Assembly: GCA_021826255.1 (NCBI GenBank)
Contig: JAKBAZ010000020.1
Coordinates: 1-13,246, forward strand
Direction: 5' to 3'
Source of the DNA: Actinomycetes bacterium
GTDB lineage: Bacteria > Actinomycetota > Acidimicrobiia > Acidimicrobiales > RAAP-2
DNA: 13,246 nucleotides
Of this stretch, positions 6,833-12,668 are shown piece after piece (the stretch's first letter is position 1; every line of letters begins with the position of its first letter). A program made the position numbers and the translations under genes. The notes beneath the pieces are model-generated. The model ran no database searches and was not told where the DNA came from. It saw only the letters and a program-made list of their open reading frames with translations.

Positions 6833-7759
6833 TTAGCGACGATGCTGTCGTAACTCCTCGAGGATGATGTCGGGCACGACGAGGTCGCCGTAGAGCCCCC
6901 GTCCGAGTTCGACACCCTCCTTGTAGGTTCCGTGGTAGTCCGACCCTCCGGTGGGAACGAGGGCGGCGTCGCGGGCCAGTTTGACCATGAGGGCTCGGTG
7001 GGGGGCACTAATCGAGCCGTAGGAGGCTTCGACTCCCTGAATCCCCCGATCGCGCAACGAGTGGAGGACGGGCGTCATGGTCTCTTCGATGAGACCGGTC
7101 CCGTGATCGTCGAGGTAGTTCGAGAGGGGGTGGGCGAGGGAGAAGACGACCCCCGCCGGCGCCCCGACCGCTACAGCGTCGTCGATCGAGAAGCGACTCT
7201 TGGGTACGTAGGCTCGACCCGCGGTCCCAATCCACTCGACGAAGAGTCGATTCCAGGAGTCCGCAGTGCGCTCGCCGACGATCTCGGGGTGAAGATCGAA
7301 CATGGCGGCGGCGATGTGGGGACGCCCGACGCTCGAGGCCCCCCGGGCTCGTGCGGTGACCTCCTCGAGGGAGAGACGGTGGAACCCCGCCTCGACGAGG
7401 CGCTCGACGAGGCGTTCGTTGCGTCGGAGTCGATCCTCGCGCAGCTCTCGCAAGAAGGTCTGGAAGGGGTGGTCGGACTCGGTAGGCACGAAGTACGCGA
7501 GGACGTGGACACTGCGCGCCACCCGCGCTCCGTCCGACCTCACGCGCGGGTGCTCGGGGTCTACGAGGGAGATCTCCACCCCCGTGACGTGTTCGACTCC
7601 CTCGCGTTGGCAGGCGTCGGCCATCTCCCTCGCGGAGTCGGTGGTGTCGTGATCGGTCAGCGCGATGGCCGACAGTCCTAGCCGGGCCGCTCGTCGGGCC
7701 AACTCGTCGGGGCTGTCGGAGCCGTCCGAGAAGGACGAGTGGCAGTGCAGGTCAATCAC
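6833..7759 (-). CDS. PHP-domain phosphoesterase, YciV/TrpH (RNase AM)-like
   Basis: Metal-dependent phosphoesterase of 308 aa. It resembles the E. coli YciV/TrpH group, known as 3',5'-nucleoside bisphosphate phosphatase and 5'-3' exoribonuclease (RNase AM), acting on pAp and short RNA 5' ends. Metal ligands of the PHP fold are visible: DLHCHS (H5, H7), SDGS (D12), LTDHDTT (D36, H37), GVEIS (E62), HVLAYF (H85), SLAHPL and GGSDYHG near the C-terminus. A central segment with GRPHIA and AYVPKSRFSIDDAV also matches that subfamily. The start is GTG at 7757-7759, giving the family beginning MIDLHCHSSFSDG; the frame stays open to 8188 but that extension lies inside purF and is rejected. A TAGCCT box 7 nt upstream suggests a leaderless mRNA. 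Substrate assignment rests on family resemblance only. Confidence 0.88.
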   Translation of the reverse strand: MIDLHCHSSFSDGSDSPDELARRAARLGLSAIALTDHDTTDSAREMADACQREGVEHVTGVEISLVDPEHPRVRSDGARVARSVHVLAYFVPTESDHPFQTFLRELREDRLRRNERLVERLVEAGFHRLSLEEVTARARGASSVGRPHIAAAMFDLHPEIVGERTADSWNRLFVEWIGTAGRAYVPKSRFSIDDAVAVGAPAGVVFSLAHPLSNYLDDHGTGLIEETMTPVLHSLRDRGIQGVEASYGSISAPHRALMVKLARDAALVPTGGSDYHGTYKEGVELGRGLYGDLVVPDIILEELRQHRR

Positions 7760-7772
7760 GGTGGCCAGGCTA
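7757..7772 (-). promoter_or_regulatory. Probable leaderless promoter of the PHP-domain gene
   Basis: On the minus strand TAGCCT (7772 down to 7767) fits the actinobacterial TANNNT -10 pattern and is followed by 7 nt and then GTG (7759-7757). Transcription would start at or within one base of the start codon. No Shine-Dalgarno sequence and no clear -35 box are seen. Confidence 0.45.
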
Positions 7773-7801
7773 CTCACGAGGGCGTCATTCTCGCCCTGTG
7801 G

Positions 7802-7816
7802 CAGAATGACGGAGTG
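7802..7816 (+). promoter_or_regulatory. Probable leaderless promoter of purF
   Basis: CAGAAT at 7802-7807 matches the -10 consensus TATAAT at four of six positions and ends 7 nt before the G of GTG at 7814, the right distance for transcription to start at the start codon. No strong Shine-Dalgarno sequence is present (only GGAG directly abutting GTG), and no -35 box is evident. Confidence 0.4.
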
Positions 7817-9250
7817 CCGGAAATCTCCGTGGGGTCGAGCGAGGCCGGACTTCACGAAGCCTGCGGAGTGGTAGGAGTCGTCGCCCCCGGCCGCCACGCC
7901 ACCCACCTGTGTTACGACGCCCTCTACGCGCTCCAGCACCGGGGCCAGGAGTCGGCGGGTATGGCGAGTGCTCACGACGGACAGATCACGGTGGTGAAGG
8001 ACAACGGTCTGGTGAGTCACGTCTTTACCGACTCCACGTTGCGCGCCCTCATCGGTAGTGAGGCGATTGGTCACACTCGATACTCCACCTCGGGATCGGC
8101 CAACTGGACGGCCGCCCAACCGGTCTTTCGATCGACGCCCGAGACGGTCTTCGCCCTCGGTCACAACGGGAACCTCACCAACACGCACGCCCTCGCGGAG
8201 GTCGCGGGAATCCGAGTCACGTCCATGCTCTCAGACTCCGATCTCGTCGCTGAACTCGTGGCGCGCGCGGTGGAGGCGGGCGACTCCCTCGAAGACGCCC
8301 TCGTCCACGTGTTGCGGGGAGTTGAGGGGGCCTTCTCGATGGTGGTGCTCGATCAGGGAGGCACCGTCGTCGCGGTTCGCGACCCCCACGGCTTTCGACC
8401 CCTGTGCCTCGGCCGATTCGGTTCGGCCGAAAAGCCCGAGGGCTGGATGGTGGCCTCGGAGACTCCCGCCCTGGACGTCGTCGGCGCCTCCTTCGTGCGC
8501 GAGGTCGAACCCGGTGAGATGGTGATTCTCACCCCTGACGGGGTGCGCAGTCGGCGACTCGTTGAGCCCGACCAGACTCGCCAGGGGCTCTGCATCTTCG
8601 AGTTCGTGTACTTCGCGCGACCCGACGCCTACCTCATGGGTCGCCAAGTTCACTCGACTCGGCGCCGGATGGGTGAACTACTCGCCGCCCAGTCACTCCT
8701 CGACGCCGATGTTGTCATGGGAGTACCCGACTCGGGGGTGCCGGCGGCCGAAGGATTCGCTAAGGCGTCGGGTATCCCCTTCGGGTACGGACTGGTGAAG
8801 AATCGCTACATCGGACGAACCTTCATCTCGCCGGACCAGAACGCCCGGGCGGCCTCGGTGAGGCGCAAGCTCAACCCGCTGCGCGAGGCCATCGCCGGGC
8901 AACGACTGGTGGTCGTCGACGACTCGATTGTGCGCGGCACCACCACGAGAGCACTCGTTCAGATGCTGAGAGACGCCGGCGCACGCGAAGTGCACCTGCG
9001 TATCTCGTCTCCCCCCTTTCAGTGGCCCTGCTTCTTCGGGATCGACACTCCTACCCGGGACGACTTGCTCGCCGCGCACCACAGCCTCGAGGAGATGAAC
9101 AGTTTCATCGGCTCAGACACCCTGGAATTTCTAACTCTCGACAATTTGCGTCGAGCCATCGGACTCGACGACGAGTGCTGTGACGCGTGTCTCACCGGGC
9201 GGTATCCGGCTCCGGTCCCGGTCGAAATCGCCGCGGGGGCTCGCTGGTGA
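7814..9250 (+). CDS. purF: Amidophosphoribosyltransferase, iron-sulfur type
   Basis: First committed enzyme of purine synthesis: PRPP plus glutamine gives phosphoribosylamine. The 478-aa protein begins with a 16-residue propeptide before Cys17 (EACGVVGVV), which after self-cleavage would become the N-terminal glutaminase nucleophile. The Ntn-type glutaminase domain fills about 17-240, with LQHRGQESAGMA and GHTRYSTSG; the phosphoribosyltransferase domain follows, with the PRPP loop VVVDDSIVRGTTT around D369/D370. Cysteines at C260 (LCIFEFVYFARPD), C406 (WPCFFG), C456 and C459 (CDAC) match the four ligands of the B. subtilis-type oxygen-sensitive 4Fe-4S cluster. GTG 7814 is chosen because it follows a -10-like box and leaves a propeptide of normal size. 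The stop overlaps purM by four bases (GTGA). Confidence 0.97.
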   Translation: MPEISVGSSEAGLHEACGVVGVVAPGRHATHLCYDALYALQHRGQESAGMASAHDGQITVVKDNGLVSHVFTDSTLRALIGSEAIGHTRYSTSGSANWTAAQPVFRSTPETVFALGHNGNLTNTHALAEVAGIRVTSMLSDSDLVAELVARAVEAGDSLEDALVHVLRGVEGAFSMVVLDQGGTVVAVRDPHGFRPLCLGRFGSAEKPEGWMVASETPALDVVGASFVREVEPGEMVILTPDGVRSRRLVEPDQTRQGLCIFEFVYFARPDAYLMGRQVHSTRRRMGELLAAQSLLDADVVMGVPDSGVPAAEGFAKASGIPFGYGLVKNRYIGRTFISPDQNARAASVRRKLNPLREAIAGQRLVVVDDSIVRGTTTRALVQMLRDAGAREVHLRISSPPFQWPCFFGIDTPTRDDLLAAHHSLEEMNSFIGSDTLEFLTLDNLRRAIGLDDECCDACLTGRYPAPVPVEIAAGARW

Positions 9251-10305
9251 GTCGACTCCTCGACGTTCCCGAAGGGGGTCAGACTTACTCGGGGGCCGGT
9301 GTATCCATCGAGGCGGGAGACGAGTTCGTCCGACAGATTTCACCCCTCGTGGCCTCCACATCGCGACCCGGTGTACTCGAGGGCATTGGGGGCTTCGGGG
9401 GTCTCTTTCACGTGGGAGCAGCGGGCTCTTACCGCGATCCGGTGCTCGTCTCCTCCGCCGACGGCGTGGGTACCAAACTCGAGGTGGCCCGCCTGGCCGG
9501 GCGTTACGACACGGTCGGACTGGACCTCGTGGCGATGTTGGTGGACGACCTCGCGTGCCTCGGCGCCGAGCCCCTCTTCTTACTGGACTACGTGGCGGTG
9601 GGCCGCCTCAACGAAGGTCGGCTGGTCGAACTGGTCCGAGGTATCACCGAGGGGTGTCGGCTCGCCGGGTGTGCGCTTCTCGGGGGTGAGACCGCCGAGC
9701 ACGGGGGTGTTATGGGCGACGACGACCTCGACGTCGCCGGTTTCGCCGTCGGGGTACTCGAACGTGGCGAGCACCTCGGCTCTGAACGAGTGCGCGTCGG
9801 CGACACCCTGATCGGGCTCGGCTCGCCGGGACTACGTTCCAACGGCTACTCCCTCGCTCGTCGGGTCCTCCTCGAGGGGAGAGACGGGGATGCTCCGGCC
9901 TACGTGGGGTCGTCACGGAGTCTCTTCGAGGAACTTCTCCTTCCCTCAGTGATCTACGCCCCCGGGGTGATCGGTGCCCGGGACCTCCTTGGAGCGGACC
10001 TCCACGCGGTCGCTCACATCACCGGCGGAGGGATTCCGGGCAACGTGTCGCGAGTTTTGCCGACGGGGCTGGACGCCCGAATCGATCTCGAGAGCTTTCC
10101 CACACCCGAGATCTTCTTCGAGATCCAGCGTCGAGGCTCGGTAAGTGCCCACGAGATGGTTCGCGTGTTCAACTGCGGCCTCGGCATGGTCCTCGCCGTC
10201 GAGTCGTCGCGCGCTAAGGACACCCTTACCCACTTCTCCGCACTCGGATACGACCCCTACGTCGTGGGCCACGACGTGGAGGGATCGGGAGAGGTTCGAC
10301 TGTGA
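9247..10305 (+). CDS. purM: Phosphoribosylformylglycinamidine cyclo-ligase (AIR synthetase)
   Basis: Fifth step of purine synthesis: ATP-dependent ring closure of FGAM to AIR, in the cytoplasm as a dimer. The 352-aa length is normal. Diagnostic segments run in family order: TYSGAGVSIEAGDEFV, GIGGFGGLF, SADGVGTKLEVA (D72-K77), DLVAMLVDDLACLGAEPLFLLDY, GGETAEH (G146 onward), GDTLIGLGSPGLRSNGYSLAR, HITGGGIPGNVSRVLP and FNCGLGMVLAV. The GGETAEH-G variant differs from the common GGETAEMPG. GTG 9247 is the likely start, overlapping the purF stop as GTGA and thus coupled to it. The end also overlaps the next gene by four bases (GTGA). The usual E. coli partner purN is not adjacent; pyrE follows instead. 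Confidence 0.97.
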   Translation: MSRLLDVPEGGQTYSGAGVSIEAGDEFVRQISPLVASTSRPGVLEGIGGFGGLFHVGAAGSYRDPVLVSSADGVGTKLEVARLAGRYDTVGLDLVAMLVDDLACLGAEPLFLLDYVAVGRLNEGRLVELVRGITEGCRLAGCALLGGETAEHGGVMGDDDLDVAGFAVGVLERGEHLGSERVRVGDTLIGLGSPGLRSNGYSLARRVLLEGRDGDAPAYVGSSRSLFEELLLPSVIYAPGVIGARDLLGADLHAVAHITGGGIPGNVSRVLPTGLDARIDLESFPTPEIFFEIQRRGSVSAHEMVRVFNCGLGMVLAVESSRAKDTLTHFSALGYDPYVVGHDVEGSGEVRL

Positions 10306-10853
10306 GCGCGAGAGAACGAGTTCGAGAGCATCTACTCACCCACTCCGTTCGCCGGGGCGACTTCGTGTTGAAGTCGGGACGGCGTTCGAGCTGGTTCATC
10401 GATTCGAAGATGACCATCTGTGACCCTGAGGTGATGGTGGACGTCGCCGATCTCGTCCTCGACCTCGTTCCCTCTGAGGCGACCGCCATCGGGGGACTGA
10501 CCATGGGGGCCGACGGGGTCTCGTTCATCACCGCCGGCGTCGGAGCGACTCGGGGACGCTATCTCCGGGCGTTCTCGGTGCGAAAAGAGGTCAAGGACCA
10601 CGGCGCCGGGGGACGCATCGCCGGGGTACTTCGTCCGGGCGACCGGGTGGTCGTGACCGAGGACACCGTGACGCGCGGAACGAGTCTGCTCGAGGCCGCG
10701 AGCGTCATCTCCGAGGCCGGGGCGCAGGTGGTGGCTCTGGTCGCCCTCGTCGACCGTGGGGGCACCGTGGGAGCGATGGCCGAGCACGAGGGTTGGCCCT
10801 TCTACGCCCTCTTTAGCGCGCCCGATCTCGGCTTTTCTTACGAGGGCGCCTAG
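10302..10853 (+). CDS. pyrE: Orotate phosphoribosyltransferase
   Basis: Pyrimidine-synthesis enzyme that joins orotate to PRPP, giving OMP. The 183-aa protein shows the N-terminal GDFVLKSGRRSSWFIDSKM segment, the mobile-loop region VRKEVKDHG (R94-G101, with the catalytic-loop lysines and His-100) and the PRPP-binding motif VVVTEDTVTRGTS around E120/D121. These are characteristic of PyrE rather than of other type I phosphoribosyltransferases. GTG 10302 overlaps the purM stop by four bases (GTGA), so it is the third gene of a coupled purF-purM-pyrE unit. Ordinary pyr genes are not visible nearby. An annotation as a generic phosphoribosyltransferase is possible, but the orotate-type RKExKDHG loop argues for PyrE. 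Confidence 0.92.
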   Translation: MSARERVREHLLTHSVRRGDFVLKSGRRSSWFIDSKMTICDPEVMVDVADLVLDLVPSEATAIGGLTMGADGVSFITAGVGATRGRYLRAFSVRKEVKDHGAGGRIAGVLRPGDRVVVTEDTVTRGTSLLEAASVISEAGAQVVALVALVDRGGTVGAMAEHEGWPFYALFSAPDLGFSYEGA

Positions 10854-10860
10854 GGCGACG

Positions 10861-10884
10861 ACGGGAGACCCCGCGTCTACCCGT
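10861..10884. terminator. Convergent hairpin between pyrE and tRNA-Phe
   Basis: ACGGGAGAC (10861-10869) pairs with GTCT-A-CCCGT (10875-10884), a 9-bp stem with one bulged A and a CCCGC loop. It lies 8 nt after the pyrE stop and 10 nt beyond the 3' end of the oppositely oriented tRNA-Phe gene, so it could end transcription from both sides. No T-run is present, so termination efficiency is uncertain. Confidence 0.5.
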
Positions 10885-10893
10885 GTTCCGGAG

Positions 10894-10966
10894 TGGTCGA
10901 GACCGGCGTCGATCCGGTGACCCCACGCTTTTCAGGCGTGTGCTCTACCAACTGAGCTACTCGACC
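10894..10966 (-). tRNA. tRNA-Phe (GAA)
   Basis: A full cloverleaf of 73 nt reads on the minus strand. Acceptor arms are GGTCGAG/CTCGACC with discriminator A. The D-stem is GCTC/GAGC, the anticodon stem CACGC/GCGTG with loop CTGAAAA (anticodon GAA at 10933-10931), and the T-stem ACCGG/CCGGT. CCA is not encoded (the gene is followed by CTC), so it must be added enzymatically. The T-loop is ATCGACG, with A instead of the usual T at position 54. It follows tRNA-Asp by 25 nt in the same direction and is probably co-transcribed with it. Confidence 0.95.
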
Positions 10967-10968
10967 TC

Positions 10969-10991
10969 CTCGTCGCCCTCTGGGCGTCGAG
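10969..10991. other. Hairpin filling the spacer between two tRNA genes
   Basis: CTCGTCGCCC (10969-10978) and GGGCGTCGAG (10982-10991) form a 10-bp stem with one mismatch around the loop TCT. The structure fills almost the whole 25-nt gap between tRNA-Asp and tRNA-Phe. It could aid processing of the dicistronic precursor or partly terminate after tRNA-Asp; the role is inference. Confidence 0.5.
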
Positions 10992-11066
10992 CGGACCTGA
11001 CGGGATTTGAACCCGCGACCTCCGCCTTGACAGGGCGGCGTGCACTCCGAGCTGCACCACAGGTCC
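10992..11066 (-). tRNA. tRNA-Asp (GTC)
   Basis: A complete 75-nt cloverleaf on the minus strand. Acceptor GGACCTG/CAGGTCC has discriminator G, as expected for Asp. The D-stem is GTGC/GCAC, the anticodon stem CCGCC/GGCGG with loop CTGTCAA (anticodon GTC at 11031-11029), and the T-arm GCGGG-TTCAAAT-CCCGT has a standard T54. CCA is not encoded. It is the upstream member of an Asp-Phe tRNA pair. A TAGACT box on the minus strand (11109-11104) about 37 nt upstream, overlapping the stop codon of the VOC gene, is a weak promoter candidate; read-through from that gene is also possible. Confidence 0.96.
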
Positions 11067-11106
11067 ACGGATCACCGAACGAGCCGGTGAGACGTGAAGG
11101 CTTAGT

Positions 11107-11514
11107 CTAGCCCACCGCGGAGAGTCCCTCACCGGGGTGGCCGACGAGGCAGAAGGGGTGACCGGCGGGGTCGAGGAAGACGACGAAGTTCTGTCCCGGC
11201 TGAAACTCGGCGCGACGGGCCCCGAGCGACTCGGCCCGTAGGGCACCCGCGACGAGGTCGCGAACGAGAAAGTCGAGGTGGGCCTGTTGGGGTCGAGGAC
11301 CCTCGGGCCAGGTGGGTGCGGCGAAGTTCTCGACCTTCTGAAACCCAATCACCGTTCCCCACGGAGTCATCATCTCGAGCCAGGTCACCTGTTCGACGGG
11401 GAAGTCACCCAACTCTTCGACCTCACCGCCCGTGAGCTGGGCGTAGAACTCGGCGAGGGCCAGAGGATCGGGACAGTCGAGGGCGCAGTAGTGCCCGTGA
11501 GGAGTGGCGTCCAT
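11107..11514 (-). CDS. VOC (glyoxalase/bleomycin-resistance) family protein
   Basis: Small cytoplasmic protein of 135 aa with the paired beta-alpha-beta-beta-beta units of the vicinal-oxygen-chelate fold. First unit: ALDCPDPLALAEFYAQLTGGEV through TVIGFQKVENF. Second unit: QAHLDFLVRDLVAGALRAESLGA through VVFLDPAGHPFCLVGHP. The DPAGHPFCLV ending is typical of the glyoxalase-like 'domain 6' group common in Actinobacteria, many of uncharacterised function. No full set of metal ligands can be assigned with confidence, so glyoxalase, dioxygenase and resistance functions are all unproven. The ATG at 11514-11512 has a strong ribosome site, AGGAGGTGA (11529-11521). It is divergent from the MscS-like gene and lies upstream of the tRNA genes on the same strand. 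Confidence 0.85.
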   Translation of the reverse strand: MDATPHGHYCALDCPDPLALAEFYAQLTGGEVEELGDFPVEQVTWLEMMTPWGTVIGFQKVENFAAPTWPEGPRPQQAHLDFLVRDLVAGALRAESLGARRAEFQPGQNFVVFLDPAGHPFCLVGHPGEGLSAVG

Positions 11515-11520
11515 CAGTGT

Positions 11521-11541
11521 TCACCTCCTCGCGCCACCCTA
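11521..11541 (-). promoter_or_regulatory. Probable promoter and ribosome site of the VOC gene
   Basis: On the minus strand TAGGGT (11541-11536) fits the TANNNT -10 pattern. A start 7 nt later would put the 5' end at about 11529, the first base of AGGAGGTGA, giving a leader of about 15 nt that begins with the ribosome site. A TCGACA at 11566-11561 resembles a -35 box, but its 19-nt spacing is long. Confidence 0.4.
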
Positions 11542-11555
11542 GACCACGCTCGTCG

Positions 11556-11570
11556 TACCATGTCGAGGTG
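11556..11570 (+). promoter_or_regulatory. Probable leaderless promoter of the MscS-like gene
   Basis: TACCAT at 11556-11561 (TANNNT pattern) is followed by 6 nt and then GTG at 11568, placing the expected transcription start on the G of the start codon. No Shine-Dalgarno sequence precedes GTG. Confidence 0.45.
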
Positions 11571-12182
11571 GCCAACCGACCCGCGGACCTACGCACCCCG
11601 CTCAGTTTTCGCGCGGGTGTCCGGGCCCTCGGGGCGGTTCTCGGTGAGATCGCGGCCGTCGTGGAGGGTCGAGCGATCGGCGCGCACCACCCCGACCTCA
11701 CTCCCTTGCGCTGGATTCTCGCGCTGGTGGTGCTGAGTTGGGGGGTGGTCACCGTTCGCTGGGGTGCGGTCGCTCTCGGACGGGTCGTTACTCAGCGGGC
11801 CAACATTGGGGCGGGCGCCGTGGTGCGCCTGGTGTCGAACGGCGTCGGCGCGCTCTTGGTGATCGTCGGCGTCTTGTCGGTGCTCGGGGTGTCACTCACT
11901 CGACTGCTCATCGGGGCCGGAGTTGCCTCGATCGTTATCGGCGTCGCGGCTCAACAGAGTCTCGCCAACATCATCGCGGCTCTCGTGTTGTTGATCGCCC
12001 GACCCTTCGTCGTCGGCGACGACATCATCATTCGTTCGGGCGCTCTCGGAGTGATTGAGGGCCACGTCGTCGCGATCGGCCTGACCTACGTCACGGTGCG
12101 CACACATGAAGCCCTCATTCGAGTACCCAACTCCGCGATGTTGGCCAGTGGCATCGCCCGGGCTCTTCCGCCGTCGCCCTAG
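11568..12182 (+). CDS. Short MscS-type mechanosensitive channel protein
   Basis: Membrane protein of 204 aa from the small-conductance mechanosensitive channel family, which opens under membrane tension to release solutes. Hydrophobic segments at about 47-70, 85-107 and 111-143 correspond to TM1-TM3. The pore helix and its junction read GAGVASIVIGVAAQQSLANIIAAL, matching the family's Gly/Ala-rich TM3 with the AAQxSLxN turn. The beta-domain follows: ARPFVVGDDI, G.IEGHVVAIGLTYVTVRT and IRVPNSAML at 190-197. The protein ends shortly after NSAML, so the C-terminal alpha/beta domain that forms the cytoplasmic cage in E. coli MscS is missing. GTG 11568 is chosen because it follows a TACCAT box; further upstream codons in frame lie in the divergent promoter region. 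The stop lies within a 20-bp palindrome. Confidence 0.87.
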   Translation: MANRPADLRTPLSFRAGVRALGAVLGEIAAVVEGRAIGAHHPDLTPLRWILALVVLSWGVVTVRWGAVALGRVVTQRANIGAGAVVRLVSNGVGALLVIVGVLSVLGVSLTRLLIGAGVASIVIGVAAQQSLANIIAALVLLIARPFVVGDDIIIRSGALGVIEGHVVAIGLTYVTVRTHEALIRVPNSAMLASGIARALPPSP

Positions 12183-12190
12183 GGCGACGG
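12171..12190. terminator. 20-bp perfect palindrome at the convergent end of mscS-like and secreted-protein genes
   Basis: CCGTCGCCCTAGGGCGACGG is a perfect inverted repeat. As RNA it would form an 8-bp stem with the loop CTAG, which contains the MscS stop codon. It lies between two converging genes (next gene ends at 12204), where a bidirectional terminator is expected. The lack of a T-run makes this only a candidate. Confidence 0.5.
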
Positions 12191-12203
12191 GCGAGGTAGC
12201 GGG

Positions 12204-12614
12204 CTAGAGGGCCCGGGTCGGCAGGTGAAAGACGGTGCTGCCGTTCTGCCAGATCCACGACGGACCCACGAGTTCGGTGTAGATCCAGCGTCCCCCCACC
12301 CGGGCGAGGCCGGTGGCACGAAACTGGACCGGGCGAGTCTTCATCTTTCCGCCGGCGCAGCTCGGGGTGCAGGTGTTCCACGAGAGGACCCCTCGAGCGC
12401 TGGCCGTCTTTGTGCCCCAGTGGCTCCACGTAATCGACTCGAGGGCGCGGTTGGCGTCGGCGCAGGTCAACACGACCTCTCGGGGGTGGGCGAGGGCGCT
12501 GGAGCAGTCGAAGAGTTGCGCGACGGGGTGCGTACTGGCCGACGCCAGTGGTGTCACCAGGGTGGCGCCGGCGAGGGAGACGAGAGCGGTACTGAGAAGT
12601 CGGAAAGTAGTCAC
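12204..12614 (-). CDS. Secreted four-cysteine protein of unknown function
   Basis: Predicted exported protein of 136 aa. The N-terminus MTTFRLLSTALVSLAGATLVTPLASAST is a Sec-type signal peptide with likely cleavage after the ASA at 24-26. The mature part of about 110 aa has four cysteines (C37, C51, C82, C86), likely two disulfides. It shows the pattern VVLTCADAN...ITWSHWG...A.G...WNTC.P.CAGG followed by PVQFRATGL, which I recognise from small secreted actinobacterial proteins of unknown function. The start is GTG at 12614-12612 with AAGGGG (12624-12619) 4 nt upstream. It converges on the MscS-like gene and is 54 nt downstream of the decarboxylase gene on the same strand, so it could be co-transcribed with it. 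No catalytic motif is visible. Confidence 0.82.
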   Translation of the reverse strand: MTTFRLLSTALVSLAGATLVTPLASASTHPVAQLFDCSSALAHPREVVLTCADANRALESITWSHWGTKTASARGVLSWNTCTPSCAGGKMKTRPVQFRATGLARVGGRWIYTELVGPSWIWQNGSTVFHLPTRAL

Positions 12615-12668
12615 GTTTCCCCTTGTCCGGCGCGACTCGACTCTTACGCGGCTTCGGACGAGCGTCGA

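Noticed and set aside
6932..7681. Open frame of 249 codons on the plus strand opposite the PHP gene.
   Set aside because: It is a GC-rich antisense shadow with Gly/Val/Arg-rich composition and no motifs, while the minus strand encodes a clear PHP domain.
7739..7813. Earlier ATG-type start for purF adding 25 residues.
   Set aside because: It would overlap the start of the PHP gene and lengthen the propeptide to about 41 residues, far from the usual length. GTG 7814 is preceded by a -10-like box.
7760..7813. Purine or PRPP riboswitch upstream of purF.
   Set aside because: The gap is only 54 bp and is taken up by the two divergent promoters, too short for a known aptamer.
7760..8188. Long N-terminal extension of the PHP-domain protein on the minus strand.
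   Set aside because: It lies over the divergent promoter and the start of purF. The family begins right at the MIDLHCH segment, and the extension has no recognisable domain.
9187..9246. Upstream in-frame start for purM inside purF.
   Set aside because: It would duplicate 60 nt of purF coding sequence. GTG 9247 gives the normal family length and a GTGA coupling overlap like the purM-pyrE junction.
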